Source: Halobacillus kuroshimensis DSM 18393 (GTDB lineage: Bacteria; Bacillota; Bacilli; Bacillales; Halobacillaceae). From it: DNA of 64,000 nucleotides. Shown one piece after another: positions 32,778-42,159 of this stretch (within the stretch, counting starts at the first letter, position 1; the number at the start of each line of letters is the position of its first letter). The notes beneath the pieces were generated by a model. That model was not told the DNA's origin, searched no databases, and saw only the letters and a program-made list of their open reading frames with translations. The stretch covers positions 124,001 to 188,000 of the forward strand of contig NZ_AUDY01000008.1 in NCBI RefSeq assembly GCF_000425705.1, written 5' to 3'. Made by a program: the position numbers and the translations under genes.

Positions 32778-33512
32778 ATGGGATACAAAGGTTCATCTAT
32801 TTATGACAAAAATGAATTTTTTGATGCTTTTTTACACCGGCGCAACCGGCGTGATAGTCCGAATAATGCGATGGAAAAGCCGGCTTTTCTAAACATGATG
32901 GGAAAGGTTCATGACCAGCGGGTGCTGGACCTCGGCTGTGGGGATGGCTCCTTTGGGTTGGACCTTTGCAGGGCCGGCTGCCGGATCTATGAGGGAGTAG
33001 AAGGATCAGCAAACATGCTTAAGGCCGCACAGGAAAACCTGAAAACCGCCCGTGCCCGTCTTCACCATACAATGGTGGAAGATTTTAGAATGGAACCGGA
33101 ATCCTATGATCTGATTACTTCAAGGATGGTGCTCCATTATATAGAAGAGGTGTCCGTAGTCTTCCGAAGCGTCTATCAAGGCCTGAAGCCCGGCGGCCGC
33201 TTTGTATTCAGTGTGCAGCATCCGCTACTGACATCGACTACAGCGCCGTCTGATCAGCCTGGAGGGCGTACGAACTGGGTGGTGGATGATTATTTTCATA
33301 GAGGAGAGCGGAAGGAACATTGGATCGATCATGAGGTCATCAAATATCACCGTCCCGTAGAAGTGTATGTTCAAGAGCTTCTGCAGGCGGGGTTCCGGAT
33401 AACGGGACTGAAAGAAGGTTGTCCTTCTCCGGATGCATATAAAACGAAAGAGGAATATGAGCGGCGCATGAGAATTCCGCTGTTTTTGATTCTGGGTGGT
33501 GAAAAAAGGTGA
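32778..33512 (+). CDS. Class I SAM-dependent methyltransferase
   Basis: 244 residues with the SAM-binding motif RVLDLGCGDGSFGLDL (about residue 50), an acidic second strand EGVEGSANMLK, and SYDLITSRMVLHYIE as motif III. Helices then carry the substrate part (GGRFVFSVQHPLL). The methyl acceptor is unknown. The ATG follows CAGGAGGGG, 14 bases after fosB, so it may share that transcript. Confidence 0.82.
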   Translation: MGYKGSSIYDKNEFFDAFLHRRNRRDSPNNAMEKPAFLNMMGKVHDQRVLDLGCGDGSFGLDLCRAGCRIYEGVEGSANMLKAAQENLKTARARLHHTMVEDFRMEPESYDLITSRMVLHYIEEVSVVFRSVYQGLKPGGRFVFSVQHPLLTSTTAPSDQPGGRTNWVVDDYFHRGERKEHWIDHEVIKYHRPVEVYVQELLQAGFRITGLKEGCPSPDAYKTKEEYERRMRIPLFLILGGEKR

Positions 33513-33656
33513 AGTTCGTCTTACAAGTGATAGCTGTGTTGTCTCATGACGCGATCATCCTTCCTAAAGCGAAATTCTTGAAGAACGTTCCTTAACAAGA
33601 AAAGATTTTTTGTCGGATGCCGGCTGGGTACATGTGCATGGATAAGGAGAATCTGC

Positions 33657-34310
33657 ATGCTGATCAAATTAATGAAATGTAAAGTGAGTCCTGAAAAGAA
33701 AGAGGCTTTTTCAGAAGCGCAGGCTTCATGGAGTCTCCTCAGAGAAATTCCGGGGTTTTTAGGGCAGGCCGGCGGCTGGAGTAAAAAACATCCCGACCGC
33801 GCCTTTATTATCGCCTTCTGGGAGGACCGTCACTTTTATGATGCTTTTATGAAGGACAGCCACGATGAGGTGCTTCATCAATCCGGACAGGAACGAACTT
33901 ATGAAAGGCTGGACGTCCAACTGTATGAATCACTGTACAACATCACAGGCACCTCCCCCGCAGACGTTTTGGAGAAGGCTGCCTTCCTTCGTCTGGCTTT
34001 CACGCAGGTGAAAAAAGACAAACTCGACAGCTTTCTTACCATACAGGAAAACGTTTGGAATCCAGGGATGGCTGCTTCACCCGGCATGACAGGCGGATTT
34101 TTTGCGGGACATACGGAAAGTAAGTCCTGTTACCTCATTTTATCGAGCTGGGCCGAAGAGGTGTATCACAGGCAGTATCAATCGGATGTGTTTCCGAAGC
34201 TGTTGACAAACGCCAAGCCTGGAAACCTCGTGGTGACACTTACAGGAGATGGATGTGTGCTTGAAGAGAACTGGCGGGTAACCCCTGTTTTAATGGGGCG
34301 GCATTCATGA
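33657..34310 (+). CDS. YdbC/DUF4937 family protein (two ABM-like halves)
   Basis: 217 residues built from two monooxygenase-like (ABM) alpha-beta halves. The first, LIKLMKCKVSPEKKEAF with GFLGQAGGWSKKHPDRAFIIAFW, matches the YdbC/DUF4937 pattern. The second half starts near residue 110 (AAFLRLAFTQVKKDKLDSF). Function unknown. ATG at 33657 behind AAGGAGA. The next gene follows by a few bases, so this begins a small run of stress-type proteins. Confidence 0.65.
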   Translation: MLIKLMKCKVSPEKKEAFSEAQASWSLLREIPGFLGQAGGWSKKHPDRAFIIAFWEDRHFYDAFMKDSHDEVLHQSGQERTYERLDVQLYESLYNITGTSPADVLEKAAFLRLAFTQVKKDKLDSFLTIQENVWNPGMAASPGMTGGFFAGHTESKSCYLILSSWAEEVYHRQYQSDVFPKLLTNAKPGNLVVTLTGDGCVLEENWRVTPVLMGRHS

Positions 34311-34335
34311 ATGGAGGAGGAGAGGGCTTCCAGAC

Positions 34336-34695
34336 AGGAAAGGAAAGATCGTAGGGTTCGAACTGAGCATCCCGCAGCCCGAAACAGCGGCCTCGTTTTA
34401 TAAAGATGTGTTCGGATGGGACGTTGGGGATCCTTCCCATGGGTATGCACCGGTTTCCACTGAAAAGGAGAACGGCATCTATGGCGGCATTTCCAAAGGC
34501 GGTGCTGACTTTCCACATCGCGTCCGTATCCATATGGAAGTCTATTCCATTGATGAAACGCTTGCAGAAGCTGAGAAAAGTGGGGCGCTTGTAGTAAAGG
34601 GGAAAATGGAATCGGAGGATTTTTCCCTCGCCTATCTCGTTGATCCGACTGGGATCGGATTTGGACTTATCGAACGAAAGGAGCGTTCCTCATGA
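34336..34695 (+). CDS. VOC (glyoxalase-like) family protein, start codon apparently lost
   Basis: A VOC-fold domain of about 119 residues: KGKIVGFELSIPQPETAA, then the typical FYKDVFGWD, and late YLVDPTGIGFGLIER. The family usually begins a residue or two before GKIVGFE. At that place, nine bases behind a strong GGAGGAGGAGAGG site, the codon is AGG (34336-34338). In frame there is no ATG, GTG or TTG between the stop at 34291 and the GTG at 34408, which would cut off the first strand. So the start is either mutated, a sequencing error, or non-standard. It overlaps the next gene by four bases. Confidence 0.6.
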   Translation, partial: RKGKIVGFELSIPQPETAASFYKDVFGWDVGDPSHGYAPVSTEKENGIYGGISKGGADFPHRVRIHMEVYSIDETLAEAEKSGALVVKGKMESEDFSLAYLVDPTGIGFGLIERKERSS

Positions 34696-35042
34696 ATCTG
34701 CATGACCATTTGTATCAACAGGAAACGGAACTGTTAACGCTGGAGGTGAGGTCTTCCAAAGAAGAGCTCGACCGGCGGCTTGCTGATGACTTCCAGGAAA
34801 TATCCAGTACAGGGGCAGTCTTCGGAAAAGAACACGTGATGGAACGTCTGCCGCAGGAAGAGGACCGCGGTCTGACATGTGAGCAGTTTCAAGTACAGCA
34901 GCTCGCCGAAGATGCTGCACTGACCACCTTCCTGCTTCATATCAAAGAGACAGGGAAAACGTCATGGCGGAGCTCAATTTGGAAAAAGTACGGAGAAACG
35001 TGGAAGATGGTTCATCACCAGGGGACCCCGACTCCGAAATGA
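34692..35042 (+). CDS. DUF4440/NTF2-like small protein
   Basis: 116 residues with an NTF2-like cone pattern: helix LYQQETELLTLEVRSSKEELDRRLADDFQEISSTG, then a strand-rich second half ending YGETWKMVHHQGTP, typical of DUF4440/YybH-like proteins. Role unknown. The ATG overlaps the VOC stop codon (ATGA), so it is translated with that gene; a terminator follows. Confidence 0.72.
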   Translation: MNLHDHLYQQETELLTLEVRSSKEELDRRLADDFQEISSTGAVFGKEHVMERLPQEEDRGLTCEQFQVQQLAEDAALTTFLLHIKETGKTSWRSSIWKKYGETWKMVHHQGTPTPK

Positions 35043-35048
35043 ACGCAC

Positions 35049-35076
35049 GCACAGGACTGGTTCCTGTGCTTTTTTG
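35049..35076 (+). terminator. Rho-independent terminator
   Basis: Stem GCACAGGA/TCCTGTGC with loop CTGGT, followed by six T. Confidence 0.88.
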
Positions 35077-35139
35077 TGCGGTTATCTATGAAAATAAGGT
35101 TTGATCAATAATTTTCTGGAGATGTCAATTCATTTATGA

Positions 35140-35172
35140 ATCTATCAACGAAATGGCACATCTATCAACGAA
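35140..35172 (+). repeat. Two direct repeats ATCTATCAACGAA, 20-bp period
   Basis: Identical 13-base copies at 35140-35152 and 35160-35172, in phase on the DNA helix, about 95 bases before the PAP2 gene. The arrangement resembles a response-regulator or activator binding site. Confidence 0.5.
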
Positions 35173-35264
35173 CAGGCTGATCCAGGCATTTTCAGCGGTT
35201 TGCAAAGAGTGTGGAGAGGGGTAAGAGAAGAGTAGTTGACCTTGGGTGAAAGGAGATCATCATT

Positions 35265-35981
35265 ATGCTATTCCGTGGTATTCATCCTTCCGAGCCCTCC
35301 AAAGCCTCTGTCGTTACAGTCATCATCGGCTTCTTTTTGATGGGTACGGCGTTTTACGGCTTTATTGAGCTGGCGGAAGATGTGATGGAAGACGAAAAAT
35401 TTGCGGTCGATCAGGCCGTGTCGAATATAACAGCATCGCTGTCCTCCTCTGGACTTGATCAGTTCATGGGAACGGTGACGGAGCTTGGGTCTGTCTGGTG
35501 GATCACGGCCGCTTCTGCTGTGACGCTGATTTATCTCGCTTTCTTTTCTAAAACGAGCCGGTGGCTGTGGGTGTTCTTCCTCGTCAATATGATCGGCATC
35601 AGTGCGTTAACAAAAGGGTTAAAGCTGCTGTTTGAGCGGCAACGGCCGGAAGTGCTGGAGCAGTACGACGGTGTGGGCTACAGTTTTCCGAGTGGTCATT
35701 CGTCAGGAGCGATGGCGTTTTACGGGTTTTTGATTTATATGATCGTGATCAGTCCCCTTCGCAAAAAATGGAAATGGACGATCAATGTTCTTTTATCAGC
35801 GTTAATCGTTCTTATTGCTGTAAGCCGGACGTTTATCGGGGTGCACTATTTCACCGATATCGCAGCAGGTCTCGCGCTTGGTCTCGGCTGGCTGCTGATT
35901 TGTATAGCCTCTCTGGAAATGATGATGTGGCGCCGGCGCAAAAACCATCAAGCCTCTGAAAAACAAACGATGTCGTCATGA
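35265..35981 (+). CDS. PAP2 family membrane phosphatase
   Basis: 238 residues, six transmembrane segments. All three parts of the PAP2 active site are intact: KLLFERQRP (K-x6-RP), PSGHS, and SRTFIGVHYFTD (SR-x5-H-x3-D). These enzymes remove phosphate from phosphatidate, PgpB-type phosphatidylglycerol-phosphate or undecaprenyl pyrophosphate on the outer face of the membrane; the sequence does not tell which. ATG with AAAGGAGA site, and a basic C-terminal tail. Confidence 0.9.
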   Translation: MLFRGIHPSEPSKASVVTVIIGFFLMGTAFYGFIELAEDVMEDEKFAVDQAVSNITASLSSSGLDQFMGTVTELGSVWWITAASAVTLIYLAFFSKTSRWLWVFFLVNMIGISALTKGLKLLFERQRPEVLEQYDGVGYSFPSGHSSGAMAFYGFLIYMIVISPLRKKWKWTINVLLSALIVLIAVSRTFIGVHYFTDIAAGLALGLGWLLICIASLEMMMWRRRKNHQASEKQTMSS

Positions 35982-35984
35982 CGG

Positions 35985-36024
35985 AAACGTCCGGCTCTTC
36001 AACAGAAGGGCCGGACGTTTTTTT
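35985..36024 (+). terminator. Rho-independent terminator
   Basis: Stem AACGTCCGGC/GCCGGACGTT with a 14-base loop, followed by six or more T. Confidence 0.88.
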
Positions 36025-36083
36025 ATTCACGACCCAAATATTGCCAACCGAGTGTTACAATGGATGGGATAGGAGGGAGAGCG

Positions 36084-39000
36084 ATGGGGAAATATGCCGA
36101 TCAGCTTAAAGATGAATACTTCCACGAGAGGCTGAATCGATTACGAAGCGAAGGCTACATCGATGAAGAGACCTATACTTATATAAAAACACAGGATCAA
36201 CACTATAAGGAAGCCGTGGCCGCAAGGATCGAGCGGCAGCAGATTTCCGAACCGGCTGAAAAAGAAAGGCCGAAGCCGGCTGAACCGGTAAAGAAGATGA
36301 AAAAACAAAAGTCTCCCGAAGAGGTGAGAGAACGGAACATTACGTGGTCCTTGATCCTCGGAGTAGCCCTCCTGCTTATGACGGGGGTGATTCTTGCAAC
36401 GAGTCAATGGGACCAGATGGGACCAGGAGCAAAGCTCTCAGCCATCATTGGAGTATCTCTCTTCTTCTTTGCGCTCAGTTACGGGACGAAAAGGGTGCTT
36501 GGAATTGAAAAGACGGCTTTTGCCTTTTTGACACTCGGCAGTTTATTGATCCCGGTCGCAATACTGGCCGCCGGTTATTTTGAACTGTTTGGCAGCTATT
36601 TTTCGTTGGACGGAGAAGGGCGCTACATCCTGGGCGTGTCAGGGACACTGATTCCACTGCCTTTGTATATCCGCCATGCCATAGTTTACCGCTCGCGGCT
36701 GTATGTATGGATATCGCTGGTTTTCATGAGCATGACCACGGCATTTGCGGCCGGGGCGCTGCCTGTCGGTACAGATGGGTTTTATCTCATCGTTATGGCC
36801 TACAACGCTGCTCTGCTTGGAGGATATATCCGTTTTAGAAAACAAAAGCGCTGGCAGCTGTTTACGAAAGAACTACCATTATATACCCAGCTGCATCTTG
36901 TCTTATCGACTCTGTTCATGCTCTTCTTTTTTGAAGAGGAGGTCTTTTACAGCTTTAACCTGCTGCTTACAGCGGCCATGTATATGGCGATGGTATTTAT
37001 TTACGGGACGAAGGAATATCAATTCGTCTTTTCCGCAATGCTCGCCTATGCTGTCTATCAGCTTGTCGAACACTCGCCGCTGCAGCACATCGAAGAGGTG
37101 TTATTTCCCGCGGCAGGTCTGCTTTATTTAGGTTTTGCCTATGCCGTGAAGCAGCAGGGCTTTGTCAAAAAGATGTTCCACTATACGAGTGGTGTCGTTT
37201 CTATTTGTGCTTTTATCTATATTACGTTCCAAAGTCTGCAGCTCCGGGCTGAACAGGATTCCTGGCTGCTTCTGGCTGCGTATCTGATCATCATGATCAA
37301 CTATCTGCTGCTTGCTGTCGTTTCAGGACGCGCCATTTTTAAGTATATGGCCCCGGTTTTTTATATGATCAGTGCCGCACAGATCTGGTCACTGATTGGC
37401 ATTGGACCGATGTATTTGTTTGTCTATACTGCCGCTGCACTTCTCTGCCTGTACCCGGGTCTTTGGGGAGAAGGCCGCTGGATGAAGCCGGTCAAGTTCA
37501 GCAGCTTTTACATAAGTCTGCTGGCAATGGCTGCTTGTATTACGCTGGCTTGGACGATGGAGGCCTATGGGCATCTATCGCTTCAGTTTCTCGTGAGCTC
37601 AGCGCTCGCAGTGGCTGTCTACAAAAAGGGAGCTGAACAGGACTGGCGATGGACAGCCCAGTGGTTTCATCCCGCAGCCCTCTTGATTTCCATGATTCTC
37701 ATCTACCAGCCGATGACAGACCGGCTTCCGGCGTATGGAGATGGTTTTGGATATTCGTTTCATTTGGCCTGTTCCGGGCTGCTCCTGTTAGCGGGGGCAG
37801 GCGGTTGGCGGCTCTTAAAGGAAAAACCAATGGAGATAAAGACTTTTTACATCGGGCAGGGCACCTATATCGCAGCCATGGCACTGCTGCTTGTCGATCC
37901 GCTCGTGGATCAGATATTTGTCCGTCCCCTGTTATTGTTCATCGGTTTATTCGTCACGTACGGTCTGACGGTCTATGGATCCAAAGCATCCCTTTGGATA
38001 TTTCCGGCCTTAACGACAGCGGGTTTTTATTTGTCGCTCATCAAACCCCTGCCGCTTCCCGGATTTGACGGAGCGCTCGTATACAGTCTGTTTGCACCGG
38101 TATTGCTGCTTGTCCTTGCAGAAAAAGGGAAAGCACTCGGGCTTCGTCCGTCCTTTTACTTGCTGGCTCATGGTATGCTTCCGGTCATCATCGGGTTGAT
38201 GTGGCTGACGACGCTTGGAACAGAGGGCGTTCATCCCCTGTTTTTCCTTGTACCTCTTGGTGTGTACAGCTGGAGCTCCTGGCGGGAAGAACGAGAGATT
38301 GGCCGGCGGTTGATGCTTTATGCCGCTGCCTTCCTTGTATATGTTTTGATTTACACGCTTTCAGAGCAGTGGGGTCTTTGGACGCTGATCCCGGGCGAAT
38401 ATGCGTTTATGATCACCACGGTTATTCTCGGGTTCGTCTGGACCTTTTTGTCTCAGCCTTGGAAAAAACGCCTGGACTGGTTTTTGATTCCATTTTCCAT
38501 TCTTGGTCTTGGGCTGATCATGAGCCGGAGCGGCCTTATGGCTTCCTGGGAAATTGCACCTATGTGCGCATACGTCATCATCACGCTTGTGTTGATTCAT
38601 CTCCGCCGCTGGTGGTATGTCCTGTTCCTGCCGCTGCTTCTCACGCTGTTGATGTGGGAGAACATCGGACAGATTTGGGGCAGGGACGTATTGATTCCGG
38701 TTCTTGCAGCTGCAGCTGTGCTCGTGTACGGTGCAGGTGGGTACCTGTTCCGTTCCCTCGTCCCTTCCAGACAGAAAGTCGATGCCTATGCGTTCACCGC
38801 CCTGCTTTATATCGGTTTTCTTACGATCTATACGGCAGCCTACGGGAACGCATGGGTGGAAGTCCTGCCGCTGCTTCTCACAGGCTCATGGATGATGGTA
38901 TCCGCTTCAAGATGGAACCGTCCCTTGTTTGATAAGGTGTCCTGTACGATCGGGAGCGGCTGTTTTTACATTGCTTATCTTTGGATCCTTGTTGACTATG

Positions 39001-39473
39001 AGGCCTACGTTCCAGATCTATTGGAAGCTGAACTGTATACCCTGCCGCTGCTGTTCGTCTTTTATCTGTTACGAAAACGAACGTGGCACGAGTACAGGGG
39101 GGTCATGAGTCACGTGCAGTCCGCGCTCCTTCTTTTCATTGCGGCCTACCTTGTGAGCGATGCGATCATCAGTCATACGCTCTGGGATGGGTGGATCATC
39201 GGCAGTTTGTCTGTAGTGTCCATGGTGACGGGGATGCAGTTTAAGATTAAATCGTACTTTTTTACAGGAATGAGTGTGCTCATTTTTAATGTCATCTACC
39301 AGACGAAGCCATACTGGGGCCGGGCGCCGTGGTGGGTGTACCTGTTGACGGCAGGACTGTTATTGATCGGGACGGCCAGCTACAACGAATGGCAGAAGCA
39401 GCAGTCCGGCAAAGGAAAACCTGTGGAACGGAAACTTAAAAAATTGTGGCTTTCCCTTAAACAATGGGATTAG
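36084..39473 (+). CDS. Very large polytopic membrane protein, 1129 aa
   Basis: A soluble N-terminus of about 85 residues (YADQLKDEYFHERLNRLRSEGYI, then a charged EPAEKERPKPAEPVKKMKKQ stretch) is followed by roughly thirty hydrophobic segments with short loops up to a basic C-terminus. There is no ATPase, protease or transporter motif that I can see. The N-terminal hairpin recalls DUF2157-type membrane proteins, which often have a helical start before many helices, but I cannot confirm that. Start at the ATG 36084 behind GGAGGGAGAGCG; the frame from 36060 lacks a site. Function unknown. Confidence 0.78.
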   Translation: MGKYADQLKDEYFHERLNRLRSEGYIDEETYTYIKTQDQHYKEAVAARIERQQISEPAEKERPKPAEPVKKMKKQKSPEEVRERNITWSLILGVALLLMTGVILATSQWDQMGPGAKLSAIIGVSLFFFALSYGTKRVLGIEKTAFAFLTLGSLLIPVAILAAGYFELFGSYFSLDGEGRYILGVSGTLIPLPLYIRHAIVYRSRLYVWISLVFMSMTTAFAAGALPVGTDGFYLIVMAYNAALLGGYIRFRKQKRWQLFTKELPLYTQLHLVLSTLFMLFFFEEEVFYSFNLLLTAAMYMAMVFIYGTKEYQFVFSAMLAYAVYQLVEHSPLQHIEEVLFPAAGLLYLGFAYAVKQQGFVKKMFHYTSGVVSICAFIYITFQSLQLRAEQDSWLLLAAYLIIMINYLLLAVVSGRAIFKYMAPVFYMISAAQIWSLIGIGPMYLFVYTAAALLCLYPGLWGEGRWMKPVKFSSFYISLLAMAACITLAWTMEAYGHLSLQFLVSSALAVAVYKKGAEQDWRWTAQWFHPAALLISMILIYQPMTDRLPAYGDGFGYSFHLACSGLLLLAGAGGWRLLKEKPMEIKTFYIGQGTYIAAMALLLVDPLVDQIFVRPLLLFIGLFVTYGLTVYGSKASLWIFPALTTAGFYLSLIKPLPLPGFDGALVYSLFAPVLLLVLAEKGKALGLRPSFYLLAHGMLPVIIGLMWLTTLGTEGVHPLFFLVPLGVYSWSSWREEREIGRRLMLYAAAFLVYVLIYTLSEQWGLWTLIPGEYAFMITTVILGFVWTFLSQPWKKRLDWFLIPFSILGLGLIMSRSGLMASWEIAPMCAYVIITLVLIHLRRWWYVLFLPLLLTLLMWENIGQIWGRDVLIPVLAAAAVLVYGAGGYLFRSLVPSRQKVDAYAFTALLYIGFLTIYTAAYGNAWVEVLPLLLTGSWMMVSASRWNRPLFDKVSCTIGSGCFYIAYLWILVDYEAYVPDLLEAELYTLPLLFVFYLLRKRTWHEYRGVMSHVQSALLLFIAAYLVSDAIISHTLWDGWIIGSLSVVSMVTGMQFKIKSYFFTGMSVLIFNVIYQTKPYWGRAPWWVYLLTAGLLLIGTASYNEWQKQQSGKGKPVERKLKKLWLSLKQWD

Positions 39474-39522
39474 CACGCTTTTAGGCTTCTGTCATAGGAT
39501 GGGGAGAAAAAGGAGGGTCTCG

Positions 39523-39840
39523 ATGATGAATCATCCGTCTCATATGTCTCCCCGAACCGGAGCACAGCAGCAGGGAGCGAAGGATTTCTGCCATCAGCAC
39601 CTTTATCAAATGATCCAGATCGAAAATCATGATGGTTCCGTTCATGCCGGCATTCTGCACAGCTTCGACGACGAACAGCTGTATTTGCTCAAGCCTGCCG
39701 GTCAGCAGCAGGTGCCGCAGAGCCAGGGCAGTGCTGACAGCCGTTTGTTCTTCCCGTTTTTCGGTCCTTTCGGTTTATTCGGCTTTCCGTTCTGGGGCAT
39801 CCGCCGTTTTGGTCCCTTTTATCCTTACTACTGGTATTGA
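39523..39840 (+). CDS. Small protein with an aromatic Gly/Phe/Tyr-rich tail, 105 aa
   Basis: A soluble core (residues 20-65: DFCHQHLYQMIQIENHDGSVH, AGILHSFDDEQLYLLKP), reminiscent of a short beta-barrel, is followed by glutamines and a 35-residue tail of repeated FF/PF/GPFG blocks ending in PYYWY. Such tails are seen in spore-coat-type and surface proteins; this is inference only. The tandem ATGs at 39523 and 39526 lie behind AAAAAGGAGGG. A terminator follows. It may share the transcript of the large membrane protein 49 bases upstream. Confidence 0.65.
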   Translation: MMNHPSHMSPRTGAQQQGAKDFCHQHLYQMIQIENHDGSVHAGILHSFDDEQLYLLKPAGQQQVPQSQGSADSRLFFPFFGPFGLFGFPFWGIRRFGPFYPYYWY

Positions 39841-39870
39841 ACGGGGCCGGCTTGTTTACGTATATCATTT

Positions 39871-39907
39871 AACCCGTCCCGGGATAAGAGGAGAGGACGG
39901 GTTTTTG
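39871..39907. terminator. Rho-independent terminator
   Basis: Stem AACCCGTCC/GGACGGGTT with a 15-base loop, followed by TTTG; sits between convergent genes. Confidence 0.75.
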
Positions 39908-39933
39908 TGTGAGTGATTCTGGATGCACATCCA

Positions 39934-41100
39934 TCATCCAGCCACTCTCTCTGGTTCATCCCTTGAATAGGTGGCCAGGCGGTTTGTCTGTATGAATCCG
40001 CCGATGATCAGGAGGATCCCAAGCGTGGAAAACAACCACCCTCCACCGAAAAAGGAAAGGAAGAGGCCGCCTGTGAACGGACCAGCGGACCGGGAGAAAT
40101 CCCAGTGCAGGCCGAACAAGGCGAAATATCTTCCTTTATGAGCCTGCGGGGCAATCGCGCTGATGAACGTCTGCATCGGATTGAGCACCAGAACAGCCCC
40201 AATACACAACAACAGCTGTGATACAATAAGTCCAACGAAATGAGAGGAAAACGCAAAACCAAATGCAGCCGCTGTATAAAACAGCCATCCGGTCTGTATG
40301 ACCCGGGTCCGCGGCCATTTTTCCGCCCAATGGGCAAGCAGGACTTCAAAGCAGATGAAGAAGAGCGTGCCGGTCATCTGCAGGACCGAAAATGACCAGA
40401 GGTAATGTTCCGTGTTCTCTTTCAAGTAAACCGGCCAGTTGGTTTCCATCTGGGCATGAAACAGACTGATCGGCAGCATGCTGCAGGCAAGGAAGGCTGG
40501 TTTTTTATAGGGGACAGGCTTCCGCTCTGAAGCTCCTGTAAGGACACCGGTCCATGACTCCGGCAGCCACAGCCAGACGATCAAGGCATAGATGAAGGTG
40601 AGCACAGCCATCAGAGCGAACAATAACGGTGGATGCCAGCTAAAAAGCACCGCTCCAACAGCAGGTCCGGCCAGGGCGCCGATATTCGAACCTGTCTCCA
40701 GCAGCGCAAACGTCCGTGTTTGTTTTTCTAAAGGAACCGTTTCTGATATCTGCGCCCTGGCCGCAGGGATGTAGACAAACCGTCCAAGTCCATTCAAGAA
40801 AGCACAGGCGGCGAACGTCCAAACATCGGCAGCCACGATAAATCCAACCATCGCCGTTATTTGAAAAAACAGGGAGCCTAATAGAACTGGTCGTCGTCCG
40901 AAGCGGTCGATCCACCTGCCAAAAAGCAGTGTGAAAAGAATTTCCGTGAAGGGCTGGATCCCAATGATCAAAGCAGCCAGTCCCAGGTTTTCATCGAATC
41001 GGTCATACATATACAAGGTTAAAAACGGAAGTAAAAGGATGGATATAAAGGATATGAGCGCATGACCGCCGGCTTGAATCATTATCGTCCGCTTTACCAT
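39934..41100 (-). CDS. MFS transporter
   Basis: 388 residues, twelve transmembrane segments, with the MFS motif A-like loop FGRWIDRFGRRPVLLGS after helix 2 and the second-half loop AHWAEKWPRTRVIQTGW. It resembles drug/proton antiporters of the 12-helix DHA1 type; substrate unknown. I start at the ATG 41100 (AAAGGGGA site) rather than the TTG at 41106. It is divergent from an AraC-family regulator 115 bases away, which is the probable controller. Confidence 0.88.
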   Translation of the reverse strand: MVKRTIMIQAGGHALISFISILLLPFLTLYMYDRFDENLGLAALIIGIQPFTEILFTLLFGRWIDRFGRRPVLLGSLFFQITAMVGFIVAADVWTFAACAFLNGLGRFVYIPAARAQISETVPLEKQTRTFALLETGSNIGALAGPAVGAVLFSWHPPLLFALMAVLTFIYALIVWLWLPESWTGVLTGASERKPVPYKKPAFLACSMLPISLFHAQMETNWPVYLKENTEHYLWSFSVLQMTGTLFFICFEVLLAHWAEKWPRTRVIQTGWLFYTAAAFGFAFSSHFVGLIVSQLLLCIGAVLVLNPMQTFISAIAPQAHKGRYFALFGLHWDFSRSAGPFTGGLFLSFFGGGWLFSTLGILLIIGGFIQTNRLATYSRDEPERVAG

Positions 41101-41215
41101 CGTCAAGTCCCCTTTCCTTATGAAGTAAACCTATTGTATTGGAAAGAAGGAAGGGTGGACGAGGCGGTTCTTGCGGTTATATAAGCAAATCTTGCTCAAA
41201 AAAGGAAGATGCAGC

Positions 41216-42034
41216 ATGGAAATGAGGCTCGATCTCGAGCATACCGGAGTTTTACTATTCGATTTACAGCAGGGGGAGGCGGATGAAGCTCACCCTCACG
41301 ACCATTACCAGATCAGTATTCCGATGTCCCGGAGCATCGCAGTCCGCCATAACGGTACGCATCTGCATCTGGATGCGGAAAAAGCACTGATTGTGCCTCC
41401 TGGTGATGTCCATCAGCATGAAGCTTCCGGGGGAAAAGGGATGATCATGCTGATCAGCTTTAACGAGACTGTTGTCCAGAAGGTCCTGGAGGGGCGGCTT
41501 GGACAAGGTGCCTCCCCCGTAGATTTTTCAGCACTCCAGACCGTTCCCGCTGCAGTCGTGAAGGAAGCAGAAAAACAGATACAGACAGCTGCTTTTCGAG
41601 GAATCGATCAGGTACTGTCCAACGAGGAAGCTTTTACAGAAACCATCCTCACTCATATAGAGGGCTCTCACACAAACTTATGGCAGCAGGCAGCAGCCGA
41701 TCATCTTCACAGTCCAGAAGGCATTGCTGCCCAGGTACAGGCCTTTGTAAATGAACATTTCAGGGAGGATCTGACGCTGGATGTGGTCGCCTTTCAAATG
41801 AATTTGAGCAAATACCATCTGCACCGGGTGTTCGTGAAACAGACGGGACGGACGCCAAGAGCGTACATTCATGAGATCCGGCTGGAGGAAGCGGCAAGAC
41901 AGCTGATGAATCCAGGACGTGATATTACGACAACGGCCTTTGATGTGGGGTATCAGTCCCTCAGTACGTTTTCCAGGGCCTTTAAAGCCCGTTTTGGTGT
42001 AACGGCAAAGGTGTATGCCGATCAACATCGGTGA
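41216..42034 (+). CDS. AraC family transcriptional regulator
   Basis: 272 residues: an N-terminal cupin sensing domain (HPHDHYQISIPMSRSIAV, then VPPGDVHQHEASGG) and a C-terminal double helix-turn-helix (DLTLDVVAFQMNLSKYHLHRVFVKQTGRTP, then DITTTAFDVGYQSLSTFSRAFKARFG). Start at the ATG 41216 with an AAAAGGAAG site; the earlier frame lacks one. It probably responds to a small molecule and controls the divergent MFS gene. Confidence 0.9.
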   Translation: MEMRLDLEHTGVLLFDLQQGEADEAHPHDHYQISIPMSRSIAVRHNGTHLHLDAEKALIVPPGDVHQHEASGGKGMIMLISFNETVVQKVLEGRLGQGASPVDFSALQTVPAAVVKEAEKQIQTAAFRGIDQVLSNEEAFTETILTHIEGSHTNLWQQAAADHLHSPEGIAAQVQAFVNEHFREDLTLDVVAFQMNLSKYHLHRVFVKQTGRTPRAYIHEIRLEEAARQLMNPGRDITTTAFDVGYQSLSTFSRAFKARFGVTAKVYADQHR

Positions 42035-42159
42035 AGGGGAGCTGTTCTTTTTCAATGGCGAACGAACGTTTTCCGTCCAAAGTTGTAGAAAAAGTTCCGT
42101 CATTTCCCGGAGTCCGATTTTTCCTTTCAGAGATAAGATAAGAGCAAGGAGGAATCGAA

